Shown: one piece after another, positions 17,643-26,633 of the stretch
How the letters are laid out: each line of letters begins with the position of its first letter
Numbering within the stretch: position 1 is the stretch's first letter
Origin: Betaproteobacteria bacterium
GTDB taxonomy: Bacteria; Pseudomonadota; Gammaproteobacteria; Burkholderiales; Usitatibacteraceae
Assembly: GCA_019449455.1 (NCBI GenBank)
Contig: JAGRPO010000064.1
Coordinates: 1-63,733 of the forward strand
DNA: 63,733 bases
Reading direction: 5' to 3'
Made by a program: the position numbers and the translations under genes
The notes under the pieces: model-generated
Told to the model about the DNA's origin: nothing
Database searches by the model: none
What the model saw: only the letters and a program-made list of their open reading frames with translations

Positions 17643-18695
17643 ATGGAACAGGCAGAACTCCAGCCCACTCGCCCCGAGAACGCGTTCGTCAAGACCTTCC
17701 CCTGCACCGGGTGCGGGGCGAAGCTCTCGTTCGCGCCGGGGACGCGCGAACTCAAGTGCGAGTACTGCGGCGCGACGAACGCCATTTCAGAGAACGATTC
17801 GCGCGTCGAGGAGCTCGACTTCGGCGTCTACCTCAGGGCTCTCGAGGGCAAGATGGAGGTGCAGGAGGTCGAGGAAGTGCGCTGCGACAAGTGCGGCGCC
17901 GAGCAGCCGATGGCCGGCAACCTCTTCGCCGGCCACTGCACGTTCTGCGGCGCGGCGATCGTCTCGAAAAGCTACGCCAGCCGCCGGATCAAGCCCAAGT
18001 CGATCGTGCCGTTCCAGCTCGACCGCGCCGGGGCGCAGGAGTCGTTTCGCCGATGGCTGCGCTGGCGGTGGCTCGCGCCCGGCGACCTCAAGCGCTACGC
18101 GCAATCCGACGCCACGCTGTCGGGCGTGTACCTGCCGTTCTGGACCTACGACTGCCAGACCTCGACCGACTACACGGGGCAGCGCGGGGTGAAGCGCGAC
18201 AAGTCGACGAGCTGGACCTCGGTCTCCGGACACGTGGACAGGTTCCACGACGACGTGGTCGTGGTCGCGTCGCGCTCGCTGCCGCCGTCGCTGCAGGGGG
18301 CGATCAGCCGCTGGGACACGAAGGCCCTCGTGCCCTACCAGCCGGAATTCGTGAGCGGCTTCCAGGCCGAGGCCTACCAGATCGGGTTGAGCGACGGCTA
18401 CCAGGTCGCCAGGTCGATGATCGACGAGCGCATCCGCCACCTCATCCGCCGAGACATCGGCGGCGACCAGCAGCGCATCGACTCGGTGCGCACGCAATAC
18501 AGCGACGTGACCTTCAAGCACGTGCTGCTGCCCGTCTGGATCTCGGCCTACCGCTACCGCGACAAGGTCTACCGCTTCCTCGTGAACGCCCAGACGGGCG
18601 AGACGACGGGCGAGAGCCCCCTGTCCTGGTGGAAGGTCGCGCTCCTGGTGACCGTCGTGCTCGTCCTTTTCTACTTCTGGCTGACCAGCCAGTAG
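17643..18695 (+). CDS. Zinc-ribbon protein with C-terminal membrane anchor
   Basis: A 350-residue protein. Two cysteine sets form TFIIB/primosomal-type zinc ribbons: CTGCGAKL with CEYCGATN (about residues 21-44), and CDKCGAEQ with CTFCGAAI (about 81-106). The central part has the FWTYDCQT and VLLPVWISAYRYRDKVY segments of membrane-associated zinc-ribbon proteins found beside YdjI-type SPFH genes. Residues about 331-348 are strongly hydrophobic and the protein ends there, which gives a tail anchor. It starts three bases after the SPFH stop. It might tether the anchorless SPFH oligomer to the membrane; this is inference. It is not a helicase despite the similar ribbon motif. Confidence 0.82.
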   Translation: MEQAELQPTRPENAFVKTFPCTGCGAKLSFAPGTRELKCEYCGATNAISENDSRVEELDFGVYLRALEGKMEVQEVEEVRCDKCGAEQPMAGNLFAGHCTFCGAAIVSKSYASRRIKPKSIVPFQLDRAGAQESFRRWLRWRWLAPGDLKRYAQSDATLSGVYLPFWTYDCQTSTDYTGQRGVKRDKSTSWTSVSGHVDRFHDDVVVVASRSLPPSLQGAISRWDTKALVPYQPEFVSGFQAEAYQIGLSDGYQVARSMIDERIRHLIRRDIGGDQQRIDSVRTQYSDVTFKHVLLPVWISAYRYRDKVYRFLVNAQTGETTGESPLSWWKVALLVTVVLVLFYFWLTSQ

Positions 18696-18702
18696 TCCTT
18701 CT

Positions 18703-19206
18703 TCACGCCTGCTTGAGCATCGTGTCGCCGCCGGAGACCTCGAACTTGCCGGGAGCCTCGATGTTGAGCGACTTGACGACGCCGTCGTCGACGAGCATCG
18801 AGAAGCGCTGGCAGCGCATGCCCATGCCGCGCGCGTTCAGGTCGAGTTCCAGCCCGAGCGCCTTCGAGTAGGCCGCGCTGCCGTCGGCCATGAAGCGGAT
18901 CTTGCCGCCGGCCTTCTGGTCGCGCGACCAGGCGCCCATGACGAACGGGTCGTTCACCGCGAAGCACCAGATCTCGTCCACGCCCTTCGCCTTGAGGGCG
19001 TCGAAGTTGCTGAGGTAGCTCGGCACGTGCTTCGCGGAGCAGGTGGGCGTGAACGCGCCCGGCAGGCCGAAGATCGCGATCTTCCTGCCCTTCACCAGGT
19101 CCTCGACCTTGAACGTGTTGGGGCCGAGGCTGCAGCCGTTGCCCTCGACTTCGATGAACTCCTGGACCGTGCCTGCGGGCAGGCGGTCGCCGACTTTGAT
19201 GGTCAT
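18703..19206 (-). CDS. Peroxiredoxin, Prx5-type
   Basis: A 167-residue thiol peroxidase that would reduce hydrogen and organic peroxides in the cytoplasm. The active-site segment PGAFTPTCS holds the peroxidatic cysteine Cys56, and RCQRFSMLVDDG near the C terminus is typical of the Prx5/AhpE-like redoxin group. Other cysteines at 25 and 81 could act in resolving or in glutathione use. The start at 19206 follows AGGAG at a good distance. It is convergent with the zinc-ribbon gene and 41 bases downstream of the LysE-type gene on the same strand. Confidence 0.9.
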   Translation of the reverse strand: MTIKVGDRLPAGTVQEFIEVEGNGCSLGPNTFKVEDLVKGRKIAIFGLPGAFTPTCSAKHVPSYLSNFDALKAKGVDEIWCFAVNDPFVMGAWSRDQKAGGKIRFMADGSAAYSKALGLELDLNARGMGMRCQRFSMLVDDGVVKSLNIEAPGKFEVSGGDTMLKQA

Positions 19207-19247
19207 GCTCGATGCTCCTGTCTTTGTTGGGGGTGCTGCGGGAGAAA

Positions 19248-19889
19248 TCAGGGCGCGGCGGCGTGCCCTCGACGGAACGCCGCCAGCGCCAGTCCGGCCG
19301 CCACGAACGCGCCGCCGAGGATGCGGTTCACCCATCTCAGGTGGGACGGGTCCTTCATCACGGCGAGCACGCGCGCGGCGAGCCCGATGTAGCCTGCCAT
19401 CACCACGAGGTCCACGACGAGCGTGGTGAATCCCAGGATGGCGTACTGCACCAGCTGCGGCCGCGCCACGTCGATGAACTGCGGAAGCACGGCCACGTAG
19501 AAGATGATCCCCTTGGGATTGGTGAGGTTGACGAGGAACCCCTTCAGGAAGACCTCGCGCGAGTCCTTGCCCTGCGGCGCGTCGGCGCGCGCGTCGAAAT
19601 GATGCGGCTCCGAGCGCCAGGTGACCCATCCCAGCCACACGAGGTAGGCCACGCCGCCCCACTTCACGGTCGTGAAGAGCGCCTCGGAGGCGAGCAGTAT
19701 CGCGCCCAGGCCCACGGAGACGAACGCCATCAGCGTGAAGTTGGCCACCTGCATGCCCACCGCGTTCCACATGCCCCGGCGGAAGCCGTGGTTCAGCCCC
19801 GCGGCCAGGCTCGAGAAGACGCCCGGCCCCGGCGAAACGGACAGGATGATGGTGGCGACGAGGTAGGTGACCCAGACGGAAGTGTCCAC
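19248..19889 (-). CDS. LysE/RhtB-family amino-acid exporter
   Basis: A 213-residue inner-membrane protein with about six helices. The segment SVSPGPGVFSSLAAGLNHGFRRG is the family signature region (helix 1-2), and FLKGFLVNLTNPKGIIFYVAVLPQF is the conserved helix 3 motif. Members export amino acids such as lysine, homoserine or threonine. The GTG start shares one base with the TAG stop of the upstream SDR gene, so the two are likely translationally coupled. The substrate is unknown. It is the last gene of the polymerase-SDR-LysE operon. Confidence 0.88.
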   Translation of the reverse strand: MDTSVWVTYLVATIILSVSPGPGVFSSLAAGLNHGFRRGMWNAVGMQVANFTLMAFVSVGLGAILLASEALFTTVKWGGVAYLVWLGWVTWRSEPHHFDARADAPQGKDSREVFLKGFLVNLTNPKGIIFYVAVLPQFIDVARPQLVQYAILGFTTLVVDLVVMAGYIGLAARVLAVMKDPSHLRWVNRILGGAFVAAGLALAAFRRGHAAAP

Positions 19890-20683
19890 TAGCGGCCCTT
19901 CTCGATGGCGCGCCGGGCGATGCCGTCCACCAGCCCGGGAGCGACGAGTTTGAGAAACATTCCCATTCTACCGCGAGCCGTCATGACCACCTCGCGCTTC
20001 CTCGACTCGATGGCCGCGAGGGTGATCCGCGCGCATTCCTCGACGCTCATCACCTCGCCTTCCCGCACGGGGCTCACCTCGATCGGCTTGCCGTCGGGGC
20101 CGGTCGCGTTCTCGCGGATGCCGGTGGAGACGAAGCCGGGGTAGATCATGGTGACGCTCACCCCGGCTCCGGCGAGCTCGATCCGCAGGGTGTCGAAGAA
20201 GCCCGTCATCGCGTGCTTGCTGGCCGCGTAGCCGGATCGCGTGGGAACGCCGGTGCGCCCGGCCAGGCTCGAGATCCCGACCAGGCGGCCGCGCGAGGCC
20301 AGGAGGTGCGGAAGGGCGTAGTGGGTGCAATACACCGCGCCCATGTAGTTCACCTGCATGATGCGCGCGAGGATGGACATGTCGCGGATGTCCTCGAAGC
20401 GCGCCCACATCGTGGCGCCGGCATTGTTCACGAGCGTGTCCACGCGCCCGAACGCCGCGACGGTGCGCTCGACCAGGCGGCGGCAGTCCTCCTGCACGGC
20501 GACGTCGGTCGCGATCACTTCCGCGCGGCCGCCCAACGCGACGCAGTCGGCCGCCACCTTCTCCAGGGCTTCCCGGTCGCGCGCCGCGAGGGCGAGCATC
20601 GCCCCGCGGGCCGCCAGTTGCCGCGCGAGCTCGGCGCCGATCCCCTTCGAGGCGCCGGTGACGATGACGACGTTGTCCTTCAT
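19889..20683 (-). CDS. Short-chain dehydrogenase/reductase
   Basis: A 264-residue NAD(P)-dependent oxidoreductase. It has the cofactor motif TGASKGIG (9-16), NNAG (86-89), the catalytic serine region ISSL (near 137-140) and the Tyr152-Lys156 pair in SGYAASKH. Substitution of a basic Arg in AARDREAL after the second strand suggests NADP. The C-terminal VVMTARGRMGMFLKLVAPGL is common in a group of membrane-peripheral, lipid-modifying SDRs. Its ATG overlaps the TGA stop of the polymerase gene (ATGA), so it is coupled to it. Substrate unknown. Confidence 0.88.
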   Translation of the reverse strand: MKDNVVIVTGASKGIGAELARQLAARGAMLALAARDREALEKVAADCVALGGRAEVIATDVAVQEDCRRLVERTVAAFGRVDTLVNNAGATMWARFEDIRDMSILARIMQVNYMGAVYCTHYALPHLLASRGRLVGISSLAGRTGVPTRSGYAASKHAMTGFFDTLRIELAGAGVSVTMIYPGFVSTGIRENATGPDGKPIEVSPVREGEVMSVEECARITLAAIESRKREVVMTARGRMGMFLKLVAPGLVDGIARRAIEKGR

Positions 20684-21897
20684 TTCTCCGTCTCCGGATC
20701 CGGGATGTGGTTGAACGCGATGTGGAGTCCGCCGCGGTCGCGCGCCTTGTGCGCGCTGGCGAAATAGACCGCCTGCTTGCCGAAGCGGGCATTGAGCCCG
20801 TCGAGCGCCTCGTAGAGGCTGCGCGACTTCGATTCCGCCGCGAAGAGCGATCCGGTGTGGCTCGCCTCCGGAACGAGGTCGGAGAACGCCATCCCCACCT
20901 GCAGGATCGTGCGCCGGTCGGCGGGCCTCCCGGTCCAGAGCTTCTCCAGCGCGTGCAGGAAGGTGACCGTGTCCTGCGTGTCCACGAGGCGCATGTCGGC
21001 GTCCCAGCGCGATCCGTCGAGGTACTTGAGGCCCACGGACAGCCTCGACGCGTAATGGCCGGACTTGCGCAGCCGCATCGCCGCCTTCTGGACGAGGCGG
21101 TTCAGGATCGCGAACGCGTCGGCGGCGTTGCGCTTGTCGGGCGCGAGCACGCTGGAGTGCGAAATCGAGTGCGTGTCCGAATCGCGGGCGGCGACGGCCT
21201 CGCCACGCAGGCGCTCGTGCATCACCTCGCCGCCCACGCCGCCCCAGGCGGCGCGAAGCTCCTCGCGCGTGCGCCGGCAGAGGTCCTCGACGGTGCGGAT
21301 GCCATGGCGGTGGAGCCGCTTTTCCATCTGCGCGCCGATGCCGGAGAGGTCGCGCAGCGCCAGGCCGAAGAGCCGCTGCGGCAACTCGCGCTTCTCGATG
21401 AGCACCAGCCCGTCGGGCTTCATCATGTCGGAAGCCGTCTTCGCGATGAAGGTGTTGGGCCCGATCCCGATCGAGGTGCGCAGGCACTCGCCGACGCGAT
21501 CGCGCAGCGTCTCCTTCACCTTGCGCGCAAGCCCGAGGGCTCTCTCCGGCTCACGCCACCTCCCGGTGAGCTCGCAGTCCATCTCGTCGATGGACAGGAC
21601 CTCGCGCACGGGCACCACGGTGTCCACGGCGGCGACCGCGCGATGGTGGAAGTCGATGTAGAGCTCGTGGCGCGCGACGACGAACTCGATGCCGGGGCAG
21701 AGCTTCCGCGCCTCCCCCACCTTCGTGCCGGTGTTCACGCCGAAGGTCTTGGCCTCGATGCTCGCGGCGATGCACACGGTGGTGTCGGCCATCATCGGCA
21801 CCACGCCGAGCGGGCGGCCGCGCAGGCGCGGCTGCGCCTGCTGCTCGACGGAAGCGAAGTAGGAATTGAAGTCGACGAGGAGCGAGCGAAGCGTCAC
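20680..21897 (-). CDS. Y-family DNA polymerase (DinB/ImpB-like)
   Basis: A 405-residue translesion polymerase. Catalytic carboxylates are Asp9 in VDFNSYFASVEQ and the Asp-Glu pair in VLSIDEMD; the steric-gate aromatic is Phe14. The thumb has SGIGAQMEKRLHRHGIRTVEDL (helix-hairpin-helix), and a little-finger domain follows. Compared with E. coli DinB (DMDCFFAAVE, SIDEAYLD) the DFN and SIDEMDCEL forms define a divergent branch often labelled ImpB or Pol IV-like. No beta-clamp motif is obvious at the tail (NHIPDPETEK). The GTG start has only a weak upstream ribosome binding site. No LexA-type box was seen upstream. It is coupled to the SDR gene. Confidence 0.85.
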   Translation of the reverse strand: MTLRSLLVDFNSYFASVEQQAQPRLRGRPLGVVPMMADTTVCIAASIEAKTFGVNTGTKVGEARKLCPGIEFVVARHELYIDFHHRAVAAVDTVVPVREVLSIDEMDCELTGRWREPERALGLARKVKETLRDRVGECLRTSIGIGPNTFIAKTASDMMKPDGLVLIEKRELPQRLFGLALRDLSGIGAQMEKRLHRHGIRTVEDLCRRTREELRAAWGGVGGEVMHERLRGEAVAARDSDTHSISHSSVLAPDKRNAADAFAILNRLVQKAAMRLRKSGHYASRLSVGLKYLDGSRWDADMRLVDTQDTVTFLHALEKLWTGRPADRRTILQVGMAFSDLVPEASHTGSLFAAESKSRSLYEALDGLNARFGKQAVYFASAHKARDRGGLHIAFNHIPDPETEK

Positions 21898-21903
21898 GGG
21901 GTC

Positions 21904-21936
21904 CTCGGGGGCGCGCTCGCGAACGCGCCCCCCGAG
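21904..21936 (-). repeat. Strong hairpin in the leader of the polymerase gene
   Basis: GGGGGCGCG (21907-21915) pairs with CGCGCCCCC (21924-21932) around an 8-base loop, with an outer CTC/GAG extension. It fills the 40-base gap between msrC and the GTG of the polymerase gene. There is no T-run. It may hold down translation of the polymerase or protect the msrC message. Confidence 0.5.
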
Positions 21937-21937
21937 C

Positions 21938-22429
21938 CTATATGTCGGTGGCCTCGACGAAGGCCGTGACGACGGCCTCCAGCCCCTTCGCGTCGTCCTC
22001 GTCGAAGCGCGCGAGGCGGGGGCTGTCGAGGTCGAGCACTCCCAGCACGCGGCCCGCCTTCGTCACGGGGACGACGACCTCGCTGGCGGAAGCGCCGTCG
22101 CACGCGATGTGGCCGGGGAAGGCGTGCACGTCCGGCACGACCACGGTGCGCCGGTCCGCGGCGGCCGTGCCGCAAACGCCCCGGCCCAGCGCGATCCGCA
22201 CGCAGGCGGGCTTGCCCTGGAACGGGCCCAGAACGAGGCCGCCGTCCTTCATCCAGTAGAAGCCGGCCCAGTTGAGCCCGGGCAGGCCGTGGAAGAGGAG
22301 GGCGGCGACGTTGGCCGCATTGGCGGTCGCGTCGCGCTCGCCCTGGAGGAGGGCCCGGGCCTGGGCGAGCAGGCAGGCGTAGAGCTCGGGCTTGGTGGTC
22401 GAGGCGTCGGGGGTGGCAACGGCGAACAT
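21938..22429 (-). CDS. msrC: Free methionine-(R)-sulfoxide reductase (GAF domain)
   Basis: A 163-residue single-GAF-domain enzyme that would reduce free methionine-R-sulfoxide with thioredoxin as donor. The family's three redox cysteines are present as Cys76 (KPACVRI), Cys86 (GRGVCGTAA) and Cys110 (GHIACDGAS). Their 10- and 24-residue spacing is identical to E. coli Cys84/94/118. The start LLFHGLPGLNWAGFYW is also characteristic. It precedes the Y-family polymerase on the same strand by 40 bases. With the peroxiredoxin nearby it suggests oxidative-damage repair, though no shared regulator is visible. Confidence 0.93.
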   Translation of the reverse strand: MFAVATPDASTTKPELYACLLAQARALLQGERDATANAANVAALLFHGLPGLNWAGFYWMKDGGLVLGPFQGKPACVRIALGRGVCGTAAADRRTVVVPDVHAFPGHIACDGASASEVVVPVTKAGRVLGVLDLDSPRLARFDEDDAKGLEAVVTAFVEATDI

Positions 22430-22480
22430 GGAGGCGGTCCCGGTGGGAACGCCGCTAGGTTACCACCCCGCCGCGCGGCC

Positions 22481-22834
22481 TCAGCCCCCCGAGCCGGCGG
22501 CCGGCGCGGGCTTCGCCTTCTGCCTGTCGTGCTTCTGTTTCGCGATGCGCTTGCTCTGCTCGTCCTGGGCGTGGTGGATGCGCGCCTTCTCGCGCTTGGT
22601 CACCTTGCCGTCGGCCTTGGCCTTGCCCTCCATCTTCTCGACCCTTTCCTGGCCCTTCTCGAGCCGGGCGGCCTCGCGGGCATTGAGCTGGCCGGACTGG
22701 ACGCCCTGGTCGATGCGCTTTTCCTGGTTGGCCTGGCGCTGGTCGATCCGGGGGGTGGCGGTCTGCGCCACGGCAGGCAGGGCGAGGGCGGCGGCGATGG
22801 CGGCGACGGCGGCGAGCGGGAACTTGGGCGACAT
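22481..22834 (-). CDS. Small charged periplasmic protein of unknown function
   Basis: A 117-residue protein with a signal peptide of about 23 residues ending PAVAQT. The mature part is almost entirely charged helix: IDQRQANQEKRIDQGVQSG, then REAARLEKGQERVEKMEGKA and a His/Lys/Gln-rich tail. Similar Q/K/R-rich proteins are common in Betaproteobacteria but have no assigned function. A CpxR-like direct repeat lies upstream (22919-22933), which fits an envelope-stress role such as a CpxP/Spy-like chaperone; that link is inference and the LTXXQ motif is absent. AGGAGAACCCC precedes the ATG. The exact start is well supported. Confidence 0.75.
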   Translation of the reverse strand: MSPKFPLAAVAAIAAALALPAVAQTATPRIDQRQANQEKRIDQGVQSGQLNAREAARLEKGQERVEKMEGKAKADGKVTKREKARIHHAQDEQSKRIAKQKHDRQKAKPAPAAGSGG

Positions 22835-22886
22835 GGGGTTCTCCTGGAGTTTTCGGGGGTGGCGCGATCGTGAAGCGCCTTGGCGA

Positions 22887-22914
22887 TCAACGCCCGCCCC
22901 GCGGCGGGCGTTGA
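22887..22914. repeat. 28-bp perfect hairpin in a divergent promoter region
   Basis: Twelve-base arms (TCAACGCCCGCC and its complement) enclose CCGC. It lies between the small periplasmic protein gene and oligopeptidase B, which are transcribed away from each other, so it cannot be their terminator. It may be an operator or part of the leader of the small gene. Confidence 0.55.
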
Positions 22915-22918
22915 CGTT

Positions 22919-22969
22919 GTTACATCTTCTTACGCGCCCGCCCGGCCTCGCTCCCCGCTTCGCTATAAT
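22919..22969. promoter_or_regulatory. CpxR-like direct repeat and a -10 box for oligopeptidase B
   Basis: On the minus strand 22933-22919 reads GTAAGAAGATGTAAC, that is GTAAG-N5-GTAAC, close to the CpxR consensus GTAAA-N5-GTAAA. On the plus strand a perfect TATAAT lies at 22964-22969, 36 bases before the oligopeptidase B start, with no clear -35. CpxR binding is inferred from motif shape only; no cpxR gene is in the window. Confidence 0.4.
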
Positions 22970-23005
22970 CCGCCCTCTCCCGCCCGGGGGTTCCCCCCGA
23001 CCGCC

Positions 23006-25092
<2,087 letters not shown>

Positions 25093-25096
<4 letters not shown>

Positions 25097-25965
25097 GCAA
25101 CCTGCAGCTCTTCGCCGCGTGCGTGGCGATCTGGGGCTCGACCTGGATCGCGATCACCTTCCAGCTGGGGGCGGTGGCGCCCGAGGCGAGCGTGTTCTAT
25201 CGCTTCCTGCTCGCCGCCGCGATGCTCTTCGCCTACTGCGGCCTGCGCGGCCTGCCCCTGCGGTTCTCGCGGCGCGAGCACCTGTGGATCGCGATACAGG
25301 GCGTCCTCATGTTCAGCGTGAGCTACGTGTGCGTGTACTACGCCGAGCAGCACGTGGTCTCCGGCCTTGTGGCAGTGGGCTACTGCGCGAGCCCGCTTCT
25401 CAACATGCTGGGCATGCGGCTTTTCTTCGGCTCGGCGATGACCGGCCGCGTGGCGCTCGGCGCGTTGCTGGGGATGATAGGCATCACGCTCGTCTTCTGG
25501 CCGGAGTTCTCGCACCTCGAGGCCGACGGCCACGTCGCGATCGGCGCCTTCTTCACGGCCGCGGCGGTGATCCTGTCCGCGCTCTCCAACATGGCCGCGC
25601 ACCGCAACCACGACGCCGGCCTTCCCGTCTGGCAGACGATGGCGTGGGGGATGCTCTACGGCGCGCTCTTCACGCTGGCGCTCACCCTGGCGCTGGGCCT
25701 TCCGCTCGGGTTCGAGGCCACTCCCGCCTACGTGCTGTCGCTTCTCTACCTGGTGGTGTTCGGCTCGATCCTCGCCTTCGGCGGGTTCCTCACCCTGCTC
25801 GGCCGCATCGGCGCCGCGCGGGCCGGCTACATCGGGGTGATGGTGCCGATCGTGGCGCTCGTCATCTCGGCGCTGTTCGAGGGCTACCGCTGGGAGCTGC
25901 TGGCGATGGTGGGGGTGGCATTCGCGGTCGCCGGCAACGTGATCATCCTGCGCCGGCCGGCCTGA
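25093..25965 (+). CDS. EamA/DMT-family transporter
   Basis: A 290-residue inner-membrane protein with ten predicted helices in two EamA repeats. The opening CVAIWGSTWIAITFQLG and the second-repeat segment GRIGAARAGYIGVMVPIVALVIS are typical of drug/metabolite exporters. The start is a TTG inside ATTGA, overlapping the ptrB stop by four bases, so expression is coupled. No ATG is available near the conserved N terminus, which supports the rare start. The substrate is unknown; a peptide-derived amino acid is possible given the peptidase next door, but this is a guess. Confidence 0.85.
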
Positions 25966-25973
25966 GCGCGGCC

Positions 25974-26447
25974 TCAGGCGCCCTTCGCCTGGCGGTACCG
26001 GTCGAGCTGCCCGGCCGCCTGCTTGCGCACCATCCACTTCACCGGCGCGAACCAGCCGAGGAACCGCCCCAGGGGGCCCAGGGCCTGCGCCGACCAGCGC
26101 CAGAACGAGAAGTGGTCGAAGTGGCGCACGATCCGGCCGTCCCGGAACGCGAAATGGGCCTCGATGCGGTTGACGACCTTCCGCCCCGTCTTCGTGAAGG
26201 TGTAGCGCGCCGTCCAGCGCGCCCGGCCGCCCTCGGCGCCGGCGCTCGCCTCGTCGAGCACGATCTCCAGGTCGGTCGCGCGGGCGGCGAGCATCCGCCA
26301 CATGTCGCGCGCCTCCTCCCCGTGGAGCTTCGGGAAGACCGGATCGGAGAAGAACACCTCGTCGCCGTAGCAGCGGGCCATCGCCTCGGCATCGCGCCGG
26401 GCGAAGGCGGCGTAGAAGTCGCGGATGAGGATTTCGTGGGGATGCAT
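25974..26447 (-). CDS. SnoaL/NTF2-like protein
   Basis: A 157-residue protein with the NTF2-like cone fold pattern: an N-terminal helix FYAAFARRDAEAMARCY, then EVFFSDPVF, and late strands FAFRDGRIVRHFDHFSFW. Such proteins bind small hydrophobic ligands or act as hydrolases or isomerases; none can be assigned. It is monocistronic, convergent with the DMT gene, and its start is 16 bases from an FNR-like box shared with the fhs promoter region. Its ribosome binding site is weak (AAAGGCGCGCC before the ATG). Confidence 0.8.
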   Translation of the reverse strand: MHPHEILIRDFYAAFARRDAEAMARCYGDEVFFSDPVFPKLHGEEARDMWRMLAARATDLEIVLDEASAGAEGGRARWTARYTFTKTGRKVVNRIEAHFAFRDGRIVRHFDHFSFWRWSAQALGPLGRFLGWFAPVKWMVRKQAAGQLDRYRQAKGA

Positions 26448-26462
26448 GGCGGCGCGCCTTTC

Positions 26463-26522
26463 TTGACGGCGATCAAGCCTTGACCCGAGTCAAGGCCCCG
26501 CATTTTGGGGCGTTCCTATACT
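26463..26522 (+). promoter_or_regulatory. Tandem FNR/Anr-like boxes and fhs promoter
   Basis: TTGACGGCGATCAA (26463-26476) and TTGACCCGAGTCAA (26480-26493) both match the FNR/Anr pattern TTGAY-N4-RTCAA; the second is a perfect dyad. TATACT at 26517-26522 is a good -10 with no -35. The second box is centred about 42 bases before the predicted start near 26529, the class II activator position. Activation of fhs under low oxygen is the inference. Confidence 0.6.
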
Positions 26523-26536
26523 CCGGGCAACCCGCA

Positions 26537-26600
26537 AAGGAGGGCCTCGAGGGACGGTTCCGGGAACATGTTCCGGGAACCGTCCCTCGAGGCCCTCCTT
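26537..26600. repeat. 64-bp palindrome with GGGACGGTTCC core (REP-like)
   Basis: Perfect 25-base outer arms (26537-26561 and 26576-26600) flank an inner palindrome GGAACATGTTCC, with one mismatched pair between. The arms contain GGGACGGTTCC/GGAACCGTCCC, the same core as the palindrome at 60668-60715. It would fold into a very stable hairpin starting about eight bases after the predicted fhs transcript start. I take it for a repetitive extragenic palindrome; the associated REP transposase is not in this window. Confidence 0.75.
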
Positions 26601-26633
26601 CCGCCGCGACAAATCCAACCAGGAGAACCGTCC

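Noticed and set aside
26625-26633. GAACCGTCC directly before the fhs ATG, like half the repeat core
   Set aside because: Only nine bases with no inverted partner, so chance is enough.
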